Of a stretch of 64,000 nucleotides of DNA, positions 24,080 through 32,619 are shown piece after piece. The stretch is from positions 1 to 64,000 of the forward strand of contig NZ_JACJQO010000017.1 of the NCBI RefSeq assembly GCF_014696715.1, read 5' to 3'. Each line of letters starts with the position of its first letter. Position 1 is the stretch's first letter. Below the pieces are notes generated by a model. It was given only the letters and a program-made list of their open reading frames with translations, searched no databases and was not told the DNA's origin. The DNA is from Pseudanabaena sp. FACHB-2040. Its GTDB lineage: Bacteria > Cyanobacteriota > Cyanobacteriia > Phormidesmidales > Phormidesmidaceae. The position numbers and the translations under genes were made by a program.

Positions 24080-25672
24080 TTGCATCTTAAGAACCCGTGC
24101 AATTTGGGAGACTTTCGAGGTTTGCATTCTCACTGGCTAATTCCGGGGACATTGAGTGCGTTGAGTGCGCTGGTGATTACACTACCGGCTGAAGCAGCGC
24201 AGCTCCAGTCCTGGTGGTTCGATGCCCAGAATAATCGGCTCACCTTCACCACCGATGTAGGGGTGCAGCCGAGGGCGCAGATGATTTTTAGCCCCACCCG
24301 CGTTGTCGTAGACCTGCCGGGGACGACTTTGGGCCGGGCCACTCAGAGCCAGCGGGTAGGTGGAGCCGTGCGCGAGGTGAGGGCAGGCCAGTTTGATGCT
24401 CAGACTACTCGTATTGTGATTGAGCTGAGTGAGAGCTACGCGGTTAGCCCTCAGCAGGTCGAGGTGCGGGGCCTCAGCGCTAACCAGTGGGTGGTGCAGC
24501 TGCCTGCCCCCGGTACTGCCGCCGCAACGCCTGCTTCGGGCGCACCCCAGACCGCGCCCCCTAGTCAAGCAGCCCCCGGCCAAGCCGCTAACCAACGCGC
24601 TGCCAATCAAATCGTGCGCCAGGGCAACGCTAGGGGAGCAGCTCAGCTAGAGGGCATTTCAACCACTGGGGACGGCTTTTTGCTGCGGGTTAGCGGCAAT
24701 GTGCCTCAGCCCAGGGTGACCCAGAGCGGTAGAGGGCCGGATAACCGCCAGTTAACGATTGAGCTACCCAATACTGCGATCGCATCTACCCTCCGGCCCA
24801 TCGCCCTGCCCAGCAACCGCTACAGCGTTATCACTTGGGAGATAACCCAGCTAGAGTCAGACCCGCCCACCACTCGAATCACGCTGGCCCTAGCGGCGGC
24901 CAGTCCTGACTGGCGAGTATTGAACAACCAAGGCGGCGTAATTTTGCTGCCGCCTCGGGGGGTGGCGATTAGCTCGATTCCTGACAGCCCGCCCCCAACA
25001 GCGACATCGCCCGTGGCAGCCCAGCCGCCACCGAGCAGACCGACTCAGCCAATCGCTGTGCCACCTACCCCCACTACCCCACCGCCCACACCCCGGCCAG
25101 CGGCTCCTCCACCTTCGGTGCGTAACGAGCGGCGGGTGGTCGTAATAGATCCGGGTCACGGCGGGGTTGACCCGGGTGCAGTCGGCATTGGCGGTCTGCA
25201 GGAGAAACACGTGATCTTTCCGATCTCTCTGCGAGTGCGGGAGATTTTGGAGAGCCAGGGCGTCACCGTGATCATGACTCGCTATGACGATCGCACTGTG
25301 GAGCTGCAGCCCCGAGTCGATGTTGCCGAGCGGGCTAATGCCACCGTGTTTGTCAGCATTCACGCCAATGCGATCAGCCTCAGCCGACCCGAGGTCAATG
25401 GCACTGAGTCTTACTACGCCTCTGAGTCTGGGCGGCGGCTAGCAGCGACTATTCACGCCAGCATGCTGGCAGCGACCGGCATGAATGATCGAGGTGTGCG
25501 ACAGGCGAACTTCTTTGTGATCCGCCGCACCTCCATGCCAGCAACCCTGCTAGAGCTGGGCTTTGTCACTGGGGCTCAAGATGCGCCTCGGCTGCGAGAT
25601 CCGGCCTGGCAAGAGACAATGGCCAATGCGATCGCACGCGGCATTCTCCAGTATCTTCAGCAAAATCCCTAG
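24080..25672 (+). CDS. amiC: N-acetylmuramoyl-L-alanine amidase with AMIN domain (AmiC-type)
   Basis: A ~530-residue periplasmic cell-wall amidase that cleaves the peptide from muramic acid and helps daughter-cell separation. After a signal-like stretch (LSALSALVITLPAEAAQ) come an AMIN domain (about 40-140), a Pro/Ala/Gln linker, a second AMIN-like region (about 190-300), a proline-rich linker, and the Amidase_3 domain from about 350. Zinc and catalytic residues are in VIDPGHGGVDPGAVG, GLQEKHV, VSIHANA and LLELGF. In filamentous cyanobacteria AmiC also makes the septal nanopores. The start is uncertain: TTG codons at 24080, 24104 and 24122 are all in frame and no ATG is available. Confidence 0.88.
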   Translation: MHLKNPCNLGDFRGLHSHWLIPGTLSALSALVITLPAEAAQLQSWWFDAQNNRLTFTTDVGVQPRAQMIFSPTRVVVDLPGTTLGRATQSQRVGGAVREVRAGQFDAQTTRIVIELSESYAVSPQQVEVRGLSANQWVVQLPAPGTAAATPASGAPQTAPPSQAAPGQAANQRAANQIVRQGNARGAAQLEGISTTGDGFLLRVSGNVPQPRVTQSGRGPDNRQLTIELPNTAIASTLRPIALPSNRYSVITWEITQLESDPPTTRITLALAAASPDWRVLNNQGGVILLPPRGVAISSIPDSPPPTATSPVAAQPPPSRPTQPIAVPPTPTTPPPTPRPAAPPPSVRNERRVVVIDPGHGGVDPGAVGIGGLQEKHVIFPISLRVREILESQGVTVIMTRYDDRTVELQPRVDVAERANATVFVSIHANAISLSRPEVNGTESYYASESGRRLAATIHASMLAATGMNDRGVRQANFFVIRRTSMPATLLELGFVTGAQDAPRLRDPAWQETMANAIARGILQYLQQNP

Positions 25673-25770
25673 CCTCAAGACCTGCGCGAAATCTTGCAGA
25701 CTGTTGCGATCGCACTCTAAGTCCCGCTTTGGCAGCTAGGGTAGGAGCAATTTTGGTGGAGGCTAGCCCC

Positions 25771-26259
25771 ATGAGTCCCCTGAGCCTGATCTTGATAGCC
25801 CTACTGGCTTTTGTGCTCGGTTTTTGGTTGACTAAGCGCCTGCAGCGCCAGCAGAAGCAGCGCCTGCCGTCGCCGCCCTCGTTCTCTCTAGCCCAGAGGC
25901 CCCAGCAGGCCGCCAGCGCCCCCATCAACCGAGAGGCACTCAACGCCCAGGTGCAGACTCTGCTAGACAGAAACCAGAAGACTGAAGCAATTAAGCTGGT
26001 GCAAGAGCAGACGGGCTGCAGCCTTAAGGAAGCCAAGGCATACGTTGTCAACGGCATCGCCCCTGTTGGCTTTCCTGACCTATTTGCCCCCCAGGACTTC
26101 GGTGCCGCCAGCCAAATTTCGGGGGAAGCAATGCTCAAGATACAAAGACTGATTGCAACCGACCAGAGAATGGAGGCCATCAAGCTGGTGCAGCTTTACA
26201 CCCGTTGGGATCTGAAAACGGCGATGGCCTACCTGGAACAGCTAGCCTCTCGCGGCTAG
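25771..26259 (+). CDS. Membrane-anchored protein with two L7/L12-CTD-like motifs
   Basis: A 162-residue protein. From the ATG at 25771 it starts with one membrane helix (LSLILIALLAFVLGFWL) followed by a basic Lys/Arg/Gln stretch, giving an inside-facing soluble part. Two copies of the motif of the ribosomal protein L7/L12 C-terminal domain follow: KTEAIKLVQEQTGCSLKEAK and MEAIKLVQLYTRWDLKTAM. The spacing matches the conserved IKxVxxxTGLxLKEA helix of that domain. Function is unknown; ribosome-factor or protein docking is possible. It ends in a four-base overlap with the converging binding-protein gene. A longer start at 25729 adds residues before the anchor and is less likely. Confidence 0.7.
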   Translation: MSPLSLILIALLAFVLGFWLTKRLQRQQKQRLPSPPSFSLAQRPQQAASAPINREALNAQVQTLLDRNQKTEAIKLVQEQTGCSLKEAKAYVVNGIAPVGFPDLFAPQDFGAASQISGEAMLKIQRLIATDQRMEAIKLVQLYTRWDLKTAMAYLEQLASRG

Positions 26260-27692
26260 GGCTGCACAGGCACAAAGTCGTAGCCATACCCAGAGCGAGT
26301 GCCGGGGCGCACCTGAACTAGCTGCATGGCCTGATTGCGATCGCCCGAAGGCAAAAACCGGATCGTGCCCGTAGCGCCCTCAGTGGTAAAGCCAGATCCT
26401 GATAGAGTCGCCTGCAGCCCTGAGCGGCTGGGGTTGGGCGCAAGTCCGGCAGCCAGCGCCAGCACTGCATCGTAAGCCATTGCGGTGCGCCAGTTGACGT
26501 CGCCGCCACCCCAGAGCTGACGGGCCGTAGCCACAAAGGGAGTATTGGGGTTAGACAGCAAAATCCAGGGCACCGTCACCACCATGTCGGCGGCATTGTC
26601 TCCACCTCGCTGCAAAAGCTGAGGATTGTAGAGGCTGTCGCCGCCAAGCAGAGGCAGGCGGTTTTGATTGGCCTGGACTACCTGCAGCGCCTGATCTAGC
26701 GTAGCCGTGTTGGTGGCTAGCACCAGCACCTCCGCCCCCTGCTGAGTCACTTGGTCTAAGCTATTGCTGGCGTTAAAGCTGGGTTGGGCAACGTTGATCT
26801 CGGCAACGACCTGGCCGCCATCGCTCAACAGCGCCGTAGTCAGCTCATCTTTTAGAGATCGGCTGTAGTCGCTGTCGGCATTGAAGTAAATCGCTGCATT
26901 ACGCTGCTGCAGGCTGTTGACCAGGTAGCGAGACAGGGTAGTAGCCGTGAAGCGATCGCTCGGCACCGTCCTAAAAACAGCGTCGCCAAAGCCCGACAGC
27001 CCGACGGCGGTGCTGGTGGGCGACACCATCACCAGCCCGCCCTGCTGATAGACCTCACCTGCCGCCAGAGAAGTCTCGCTGCCAAAGTGGCCGACAACGC
27101 CCAGCACAGTAGGATCTTGCACCAGCGACTCAGCTACCTGGGCGGCCACGGTAGGGGCATTGTCGTCGTTTGCAATCACGATACGAAGGGGCACGCCGTT
27201 GATGCCCCCGGCTTCATTCACCTGCCGCTGGGCCTGGGCAACCCCCCGCAGGATTTCCTGGGCCGGGTCCACTGAAGTTGTCGTCGGCACGGCTACCGCC
27301 AAGGTATAGCTCTGTCCGTTACCAATACGGGCATTGTTGAGGTAGATCAGCGCTTCGGGGTCGTTGCGATTTTGCTGTAGAGACGCCTCCAAAGAACTAA
27401 CGGCTTGGGCGAAGTCGCCAGATGCGATCGCACTAATCCCCGCCTCTTTTTGGGCTGAGGTCACTCCGGTAATCAGCAGCCGCTCGCCCGTACTAAAGCG
27501 CTGCTCCAGGGCTGACTGGCCTGGACTGTTGGGGGCAGCAGGATCGGCACTAGGCGTAATCTCCGGCAGCGATTGACTCAAGTTACGGCCCAGCTCAGTA
27601 TGGCGGGTCAGCCACCAAAAGCCGCCGCCCAACAGCAGCAGGGTGGTGCCCAAAGCTAAAACCAGCGCCGGAATCTCATTTTTCTTGGTCAT
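26256..27692 (-). CDS. ABC transporter substrate-binding protein, type I periplasmic fold (LivK-like)
   Basis: A 478-residue protein with an uncleaved-looking N-terminal membrane anchor (ALVLALGTTLLLLGGGFWWL) and no lipobox cysteine. A linker and a short TPR-like segment (FAQAVSSLEASLQQNRNDPEALIYLNNA; GDFAQAVSSL block) follow. From about residue 130 a Leu/Ile/Val-binding-type two-lobed domain is seen: VAVPTTTSVDPAQEILRGVA, LRIVIANDDNAPTVAAQVAE, VVGHFGSETSLAA, VMVSPTSTAVGLS and FFNADSDYSRSL-like YFNADSDYSRS. No transporter genes are adjacent, so it may be a sensor-like or orphan receptor. The upstream intergenic is short. Confidence 0.85.
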   Translation of the reverse strand: MTKKNEIPALVLALGTTLLLLGGGFWWLTRHTELGRNLSQSLPEITPSADPAAPNSPGQSALEQRFSTGERLLITGVTSAQKEAGISAIASGDFAQAVSSLEASLQQNRNDPEALIYLNNARIGNGQSYTLAVAVPTTTSVDPAQEILRGVAQAQRQVNEAGGINGVPLRIVIANDDNAPTVAAQVAESLVQDPTVLGVVGHFGSETSLAAGEVYQQGGLVMVSPTSTAVGLSGFGDAVFRTVPSDRFTATTLSRYLVNSLQQRNAAIYFNADSDYSRSLKDELTTALLSDGGQVVAEINVAQPSFNASNSLDQVTQQGAEVLVLATNTATLDQALQVVQANQNRLPLLGGDSLYNPQLLQRGGDNAADMVVTVPWILLSNPNTPFVATARQLWGGGDVNWRTAMAYDAVLALAAGLAPNPSRSGLQATLSGSGFTTEGATGTIRFLPSGDRNQAMQLVQVRPGTRSGYGYDFVPVQP

Positions 27693-27776
27693 AAGTTCAA
27701 TCTAGCCTCTGCCGTCACAAAGCTGTGAGGAGCTGTTAAAGGTATTCACAAACCAAGCTTTAGGGATGAGGTAGGC

Positions 27777-28577
27777 TCACTGGATGAGCCGCAGCGGATC
27801 GCCCAGCTTCAGCACCTTGCCCACCTCAGTTGTGGGCAGCCGCGTGTTGACCGCCAGCCGATAGAAGTGGTTGAACCGGGAGCGGTTAACCCACTCTGGC
27901 AGGGTAGCCAGCCGCTGCTGATTAAACGTTTTTTGGAACTGGGCAGTGCTGGTCCCGGTCCAGGTATCGCGGGTGGGCACGATGCAGCGCTGACAGGGGT
28001 TAATGCCCCAAAAGGTCACCTCTCCAATTTGAAACGCAACGGTTTGACCCTCTTCTCCGAAGAGCTGATCTTCCCAAAAGGCAGGCACACCATCGATCTC
28101 CAAATTGGTGCGAAAGCGCCTACGCACTTCGGCCACATCCAAATCAGGATACCAGGCAGCCACGGCTTTTAGCGTTGCAGTGCTGACTATCGTAGGCCCC
28201 GGCGAATTGGTGTCATCGGGAAAGCCCATCCGACGGTTTTCCTGCAGAGTAACAGGCTGTTGGAAATAACTACTGAGCCAGCTTTCTAGCTCGTCCCAAG
28301 GCTGAGTTAGATCAAAGGTGGTTTTCTCATCACTGCCGTCAATCCAGAGCGTCAGTCTGGTGCAGTCTTCAGAAAACAGAGCCCGGAGCTGATGAATGCG
28401 GGCATCGCGCTTGCCGTTGACGAAATGGCCTTGGCTGTCAAAGAGGGCAAACCTGCGATCGCACTTCAGCGACCCACCGGGCAAGATCTCGGCCTGCGGC
28501 ACAGCTGTACCGTCAAAAGACTTAACCGGGTACAGATCAATGCGGGCCAGCGTAGGATTGAGCGACACAGAGGACAT
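27777..28577 (-). CDS. MOSC domain protein (YcbX-like)
   Basis: A 266-residue protein with the MOSC N-terminal beta-barrel (LARIDLYPVKSFDG at the start) and the MOSC domain, found in molybdenum-cofactor sulfurases and in YcbX/mARC N-hydroxylamine reductases. The conserved cysteine that binds molybdenum is likely in NPCQRCIVPTRD (about residue 210). RRRFRTNLEIDG and a C-terminal KVLKLGDPLRLI are family typical. No ferredoxin domain is fused, unlike E. coli YcbX. It is divergent from the ASRT gene. Likely activity is Mo-dependent reduction of N-oxygenated compounds, inferred from family. Confidence 0.87.
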   Translation of the reverse strand: MSSVSLNPTLARIDLYPVKSFDGTAVPQAEILPGGSLKCDRRFALFDSQGHFVNGKRDARIHQLRALFSEDCTRLTLWIDGSDEKTTFDLTQPWDELESWLSSYFQQPVTLQENRRMGFPDDTNSPGPTIVSTATLKAVAAWYPDLDVAEVRRRFRTNLEIDGVPAFWEDQLFGEEGQTVAFQIGEVTFWGINPCQRCIVPTRDTWTGTSTAQFQKTFNQQRLATLPEWVNRSRFNHFYRLAVNTRLPTTEVGKVLKLGDPLRLIQ

Positions 28578-28751
28578 AGCAGAAACAAAGAACCTCTATC
28601 TATTAGTAGACTGCCGTGAACCGGAGAGTGAATCTTTGGGCAGAAGGAAAATAAGGTTGAACTCGGTAGCCTCTCAACAGAGTAACGGGTCAAATCCCGT
28701 TCCAGATATCGTCATGAACTGAGATCATTCCTCTGCTTCAGCCTATCAATT

Positions 28752-29129
28752 ATGAATCCACCTATTGGAAAAACCTGTTGGGCCATCGCTGAGGGATACA
28801 TTCCTGCCGGAAGTACAGGTGAGGGGCAAGAATTTGTTAGCCATGAAACTGCCTGCCTGCTGAATACTTCAGATCAGGAAGCCCATGTTGAGATCACGAT
28901 TTATTTTAGCGATCGTGAACCGGTTGGCCCCTACCCGGTGACTGTCCCCGCTAGGCGAACGAAGCACGTACGGTTTAACGATTTGAAAGACCCTGAGCCG
29001 GTGCCTCTAGGCACTGAGTATGCCAGCGTCATTCAATCAGATGTGCCGATTGTGGTGCAGCACAGCCGTTTAGACTCGCGGCAGGCCGAGAACGCGCTGC
29101 TGAGCACAATTGCTTTTGCCGTTAGTTAA
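28752..29129 (+). CDS. Sensory-rhodopsin-transducer (ASRT) family protein
   Basis: A 125-residue protein closely resembling Anabaena sensory rhodopsin transducer. Matching blocks are IGKTCWAIAEGYIPAGSTG, FVSHETACLLNTSDQEA, ITIYFSDREPVGPYPVTV, RTKHVRFNDL and IVVQHSRLDSRQAENALLST. The family forms a soluble beta-sandwich tetramer. Only the Anabaena protein is known to couple to a rhodopsin, while most relatives lie near sugar-metabolism genes and are thought to bind sugar-like ligands. No rhodopsin gene is in this window. A trehalose-synthase-like GH13 gene starts 106 bp downstream on the same strand, which favours a carbohydrate role here. Confidence 0.88.
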   Translation: MNPPIGKTCWAIAEGYIPAGSTGEGQEFVSHETACLLNTSDQEAHVEITIYFSDREPVGPYPVTVPARRTKHVRFNDLKDPEPVPLGTEYASVIQSDVPIVVQHSRLDSRQAENALLSTIAFAVS

Positions 29130-29173
29130 CCTTCAGTCGGTTAACCCGCTGCAGCGCCAACTTTTCTTGAGGC

Positions 29174-29190
29174 GGTGGGCCGTGCCCACC
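29174..29190. repeat. Short palindromic repeat (GGTGGGC/GCCCACC)
   Basis: GGTGGGC-CGT-GCCCACC, followed by CTAC, is the core of a small palindromic repeat common between cyanobacterial genes. It sits between the ASRT and GH13 genes and might act as a weak transcription stop. Confidence 0.6.
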
Positions 29191-29235
29191 CTACCAGTTA
29201 ACTAGAAGGGAGTGGGCAATTTTTGCCTGACTGTT

Positions 29236-30867
29236 ATGCGAACACACTGGTACAAAAACGCGATCTTTTATTCTTTGAATGTCGAAACCTTTTTTGACAG
29301 CAACGGCGACGGCATTGGCGATTTTCCAGGGTTAACGCAAAAGCTAGACTACATTGCCAGCCTAGGAACAACCTGTCTATGGCTGCTGCCCTTTTACCCA
29401 TCGCCCAATCGCGACAATGGGTACGACGTAATGGATTACTACAACGTCAGTCCCCGGCTGGGCACGCTGGGCGACTTTGGAGAATTCATGGTGCAGGCCA
29501 AGGAGCGAGGCATCCGGGTGCTAATCGATATGGTGATCAACCACACATCGGTCGAGCACCCCTGGTTTCAGTCGTCTCGCTCCGACCCCAATTCCCCCTA
29601 CCGCAACTACTACATCTGGGTGGATACGCCCCCCGACCCAGACAAAGTTGCGCAGAAGGATGTTGCCTTTCCAGGCGTCGAAGACAGCATTTGGGAATAT
29701 GACGAAGCCGCTCAAGCCTATTATCTGCACCACTTCTATAAAGAGCAGCCAGACCTGAACTTCACCAACCCTGAGGTGCGGGAAGAGATTTGCAAGATCA
29801 TGGGCTTTTGGCTGGCTCTAGGCGTTTCTGGGTTTCGCATTGATGCGGCTCCCTACATGCTAGAAACCCCAGGGCTAGAAGACGTCGAGCCTGAAAAGCT
29901 CAAAGGCTTCTACAAGGAGATGCGCTCCTTTGTCACCAACCGCTGCAGCGACGCCATTCTGCTGGCCGAGGCCAACGAACCCCCCGAAAAAATCCCCATG
30001 TTCTTCGGGGAAGGCGATCGCATGCACGTGCTGTTTAACTTCCTGCTAAACCAGTACATGTTTCTAGCGCTGGCCCGAGAAGATGCCAATACCCTGAAGG
30101 AGGGCTTTAAGCTCCTGCCAGAGATTCCTGCCGATGCCCATTGGCTCAACTTTGTGCGGCACCACGATGAGCTCACCCTAGACCAGCTCACTGAGGCGGA
30201 ACGGCAGGAGATCTTTAAAGTCTTTGCCCCCCAAGAAAATATGCAAATCTATGGCCGGGGCATTCGCCGCCGCCTGCCGCCGATGGTGGAAAATGACCGC
30301 CGTCGCCTGGAGCTGATCTACAGCCTGCTGTTTAGCCTGCCCGGTATTCCCATGCTGCGCTACGGCGAAGAAATCGGCATGGGCGACGATCTCTCCCTCC
30401 AGGGCCGCGGCAGCGTCCGCACCCCCATGCAGTGGGCAAATGAGGAAAATGGCGGCTTCTCCACAGGCTCAGCAGATCAGCTTGCCAGCCCCATGATCAG
30501 CAGCGGGGATTACGGCTACCAGCAGGTGAATGTGGCCTGCCAACAGCTTGACCCCAACTCGCTGCTGAACTGGATCGAGCGAGCAACGCGAATGCGAAAG
30601 CAGGCAATGGAATTTGGCTGGGGACAGCCCGAGGTGATCGAAGCCGATGAGCCTTGCGTGTTTGCCCACTGCTGCTACCAAAAGGACAAAGCCATGCTGG
30701 CAGTCCACAACCTCTCGGGCAAACCCTGTACCGCCACGCTAAAGGCTAACCACCTCAGTCACCTGGTCGATTTCTTTAGCGATCGCACCTACGACCCTGT
30801 TAGCGACCACTCTATCTCCCTCTCCCCCTACGGCTACCGCTGGTTCAAAGTCAAACGCCAACCCTAA
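29236..30867 (+). CDS. GH13 alpha-glucosidase-family protein, trehalose synthase-like
   Basis: A 543-residue cytosolic enzyme of glycoside hydrolase family 13. It starts MRTHWYKNAIFYSLNVETF and shows region I in DMVINHTS, the nucleophile Asp203 in GFRIDAAPY, the acid/base Glu245 in LLAEANEPP and the transition-state Asp311 in VRHHDEL. The combination WYKNAIFYSLNV...DxNGDGIGDF with MPMFFGxGDRMHxLFNF is that of trehalose synthase (maltose to trehalose), subfamily 16, although two-domain maltokinase fusions are absent. It could instead be a related alpha-glucosyl transferase. The ATG at 29236 fits better than the upstream GTG/ATG. It follows the ASRT gene and precedes a flavin oxidoreductase gene. 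Confidence 0.85.
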   Translation: MRTHWYKNAIFYSLNVETFFDSNGDGIGDFPGLTQKLDYIASLGTTCLWLLPFYPSPNRDNGYDVMDYYNVSPRLGTLGDFGEFMVQAKERGIRVLIDMVINHTSVEHPWFQSSRSDPNSPYRNYYIWVDTPPDPDKVAQKDVAFPGVEDSIWEYDEAAQAYYLHHFYKEQPDLNFTNPEVREEICKIMGFWLALGVSGFRIDAAPYMLETPGLEDVEPEKLKGFYKEMRSFVTNRCSDAILLAEANEPPEKIPMFFGEGDRMHVLFNFLLNQYMFLALAREDANTLKEGFKLLPEIPADAHWLNFVRHHDELTLDQLTEAERQEIFKVFAPQENMQIYGRGIRRRLPPMVENDRRRLELIYSLLFSLPGIPMLRYGEEIGMGDDLSLQGRGSVRTPMQWANEENGGFSTGSADQLASPMISSGDYGYQQVNVACQQLDPNSLLNWIERATRMRKQAMEFGWGQPEVIEADEPCVFAHCCYQKDKAMLAVHNLSGKPCTATLKANHLSHLVDFFSDRTYDPVSDHSISLSPYGYRWFKVKRQP

Positions 30868-30884
30868 CCCAAAGTAAGGACAAG

Positions 30885-30952
30885 TCACAGCCGACCCCCC
30901 ATCCATCCACATCATCTCCCCCCTACCCATTCACCCCCTCACCCCTCTCACC
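30885..30952. repeat. C-rich degenerate short repeats
   Basis: The strip between the GH13 and oxidoreductase genes is almost pure C/A/T on the plus strand with recurring blocks such as CCCCCCATCCATCCAC, CTACCCATTCACCCC and CTCACC. The same vocabulary recurs at about 59745-59790 and, as its complement, at about 56230-56338. Confidence 0.7.
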
Positions 30953-31918
30953 ATGGTCAACATCGGCTACCACGCCTCCCACGAACAGTTTCCGCCCAGC
31001 CAGCTGCTCCAGTGGGTGCAGCTAGCAGAACAGGCAGGCTTTACCCGCTGCCTTTCCTCCGACCACTTCTACCCCTGGAGTGAAGACCAGGGCCAGAGCG
31101 GCTTTGCCTGGTCCTGGCTAGGAGCAGCAATGCAGGCTGCACCCAGTCTAGAATTTCGGGTGGTCAATGCCCCCGGCCAGCGCTATCACCCTGCCATCAT
31201 CGCCCAGGCTGCTGCCACGCTGATGGAAATGTTTCCCCGCCGCTTTTGGATTACGGTGGGCAGCGGCCAAGCCCTGAACGAGAAAATTACCGGTACTCAA
31301 TGGCCGAGTAAACGCGATCGCAACGAACGCCTCAAGGAATGTGTTGACATTATGCGGGCGCTCTGGGCAGGCGAAACCGTCAACCATCGGGGGCATGTGA
31401 GCGTACAGGAAACCAAACTCTACACGCGCCCAGACTATTTCCCGCCCATCATCGGCGCTGCCATTACCCCCAAAACTGCCGAATGGGTTGGCGGCTGGGC
31501 CGATGGCCTAATCACCGTCTCCCATCCTCCCGAGATGCTAAAAGAGGTGGTCGAAGCCTTCCGGCGCGGTGGCGGCGAAGGTAAACCTATGATTCTCAAA
31601 GTGCAGCTCTCCTACGACCACACCGAGGAAGCCGCGCTTCAAGGAGCCCATCATCAGTGGCGCAACAACATCTTTCCTAGCCCTGTGCTGTCAGAGCTGC
31701 ACACGCCAGAGCAGTTTGACGGCCTAAGCGAGATGGTCACGCTTGAAGAAGTGGCTCAAAAAGTTCGCGTCTCTGCCGACCCACAGCAGCATATTGAGTG
31801 GCTGCAAAAAGACATTGAGCTAGGCTTTGACGAGCTGATTTTGCACAACGTCAACCGACAGCAGGAGCAGTTCATTCACGACTTTGGGGAAAAGGTGCTG
31901 CCACAGCTCACCCGCTGA
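30953..31918 (+). CDS. Luciferase-like (LLM class) flavin-dependent oxidoreductase
   Basis: A 321-residue TIM-barrel oxidoreductase of the luciferase-like monooxygenase superfamily. Landmarks are VNIGYHASHEQFPPSQLL, SSDHFYPW, FWITVGSGQALNE, RNERLKECVDIMRALWAGE, VNHRGHV and the C-terminal ELGFDELILHNVNR. I associate the YHASHEQF start with the TIGR03885 group, predicted to use a non-F420 flavin. The substrate is unknown. The start ATG at 30953 is directly preceded by C-rich repeat DNA with no purine ribosome site, so translation may depend on coupling or a leaderless-type start. The hpt gene follows about 110 bp downstream. Confidence 0.85.
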   Translation: MVNIGYHASHEQFPPSQLLQWVQLAEQAGFTRCLSSDHFYPWSEDQGQSGFAWSWLGAAMQAAPSLEFRVVNAPGQRYHPAIIAQAAATLMEMFPRRFWITVGSGQALNEKITGTQWPSKRDRNERLKECVDIMRALWAGETVNHRGHVSVQETKLYTRPDYFPPIIGAAITPKTAEWVGGWADGLITVSHPPEMLKEVVEAFRRGGGEGKPMILKVQLSYDHTEEAALQGAHHQWRNNIFPSPVLSELHTPEQFDGLSEMVTLEEVAQKVRVSADPQQHIEWLQKDIELGFDELILHNVNRQQEQFIHDFGEKVLPQLTR

Positions 31919-32032
31919 GCCCTTTGGGGCGTAGTCAGCAATCCTGCTCCGCCAAGGCGCACTCCCTGCAGATGGGGTAGCATGGCGCATATTCTGCACT
32001 GGATTACTCGCGCCAGTTCTGGCTACCCACTG

Positions 32033-32557
32033 ATGAGCACACTCGTCCCCTTGATTTCCCAGGCCGAAATTGCTGATACCGTCGCTCGCCTAGCCCAAAC
32101 CCTAGACCAAGACTATGCTGGCAAATCTCCTGTAGTGGTCGGCGTGCTTAAAGGGGCCTTTATCTTTTTGTCCGACCTGATTCGCCAAATGCAAACTCCC
32201 ATTCAGCGGGTCGAGCTGATTCGCCTGTCTAGCTATGGCGCAGCTACAAACAGTTCAGGGAACGTCAAGGTACTGATGGACTTGCCGCCAGATCTGGTTG
32301 CAGGCCAAGACGTAATTTTGGTCGAAGACATTGTCGATACCGGGCGCTCTACCTCGGTGGCCCTGGCAAACCTAGCCGCCTGCGGCCCTGCCTCACTTAA
32401 GCTTTGCTCCTTACTGGATAAGCCCTCTCGACGGCAGGTGGCGATTACCATTGACTATCTGGGCCTGACCATTCCCGATCGCTTCATTGTGGGCTACGGC
32501 CTTGATAGAAACGAGCAGTACCGGCAGCTTCCCGGCATTTTTGTGATGGAAGCGTAG
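32033..32557 (+). CDS. hpt: Hypoxanthine phosphoribosyltransferase
   Basis: A 174-residue purine-salvage enzyme that makes IMP/GMP from hypoxanthine/guanine and PRPP. The PRPP loop is VILVEDIVDTGRST (about 105-118), VGVLKGAFIFLSDL is the pyrophosphate region with the LKG motif, and IRLSSYG, LKLCSLLDKPSRRQV and FIVGYGLDRNEQYRQLP are all typical. The ATG at 32033 gives MSTLVPLISQAEI, as in homologues; an in-frame ATG at 31982 would add 17 unrelated residues. No other purine gene is adjacent. Confidence 0.93.
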   Translation: MSTLVPLISQAEIADTVARLAQTLDQDYAGKSPVVVGVLKGAFIFLSDLIRQMQTPIQRVELIRLSSYGAATNSSGNVKVLMDLPPDLVAGQDVILVEDIVDTGRSTSVALANLAACGPASLKLCSLLDKPSRRQVAITIDYLGLTIPDRFIVGYGLDRNEQYRQLPGIFVMEA

Positions 32558-32619
32558 TCAGCCGACGGAATCCTTCTTAAAATGCAAATGTCTTTTAGCC
32601 AGGGCAAATCTACGCGCAT

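Noticed and set aside
28670..28705. ACGGG-loop-CCCGT resembling a tRNA T-arm.
   Set aside because: No TTCGAAT-type loop, acceptor stem or anticodon arm can be built around it.
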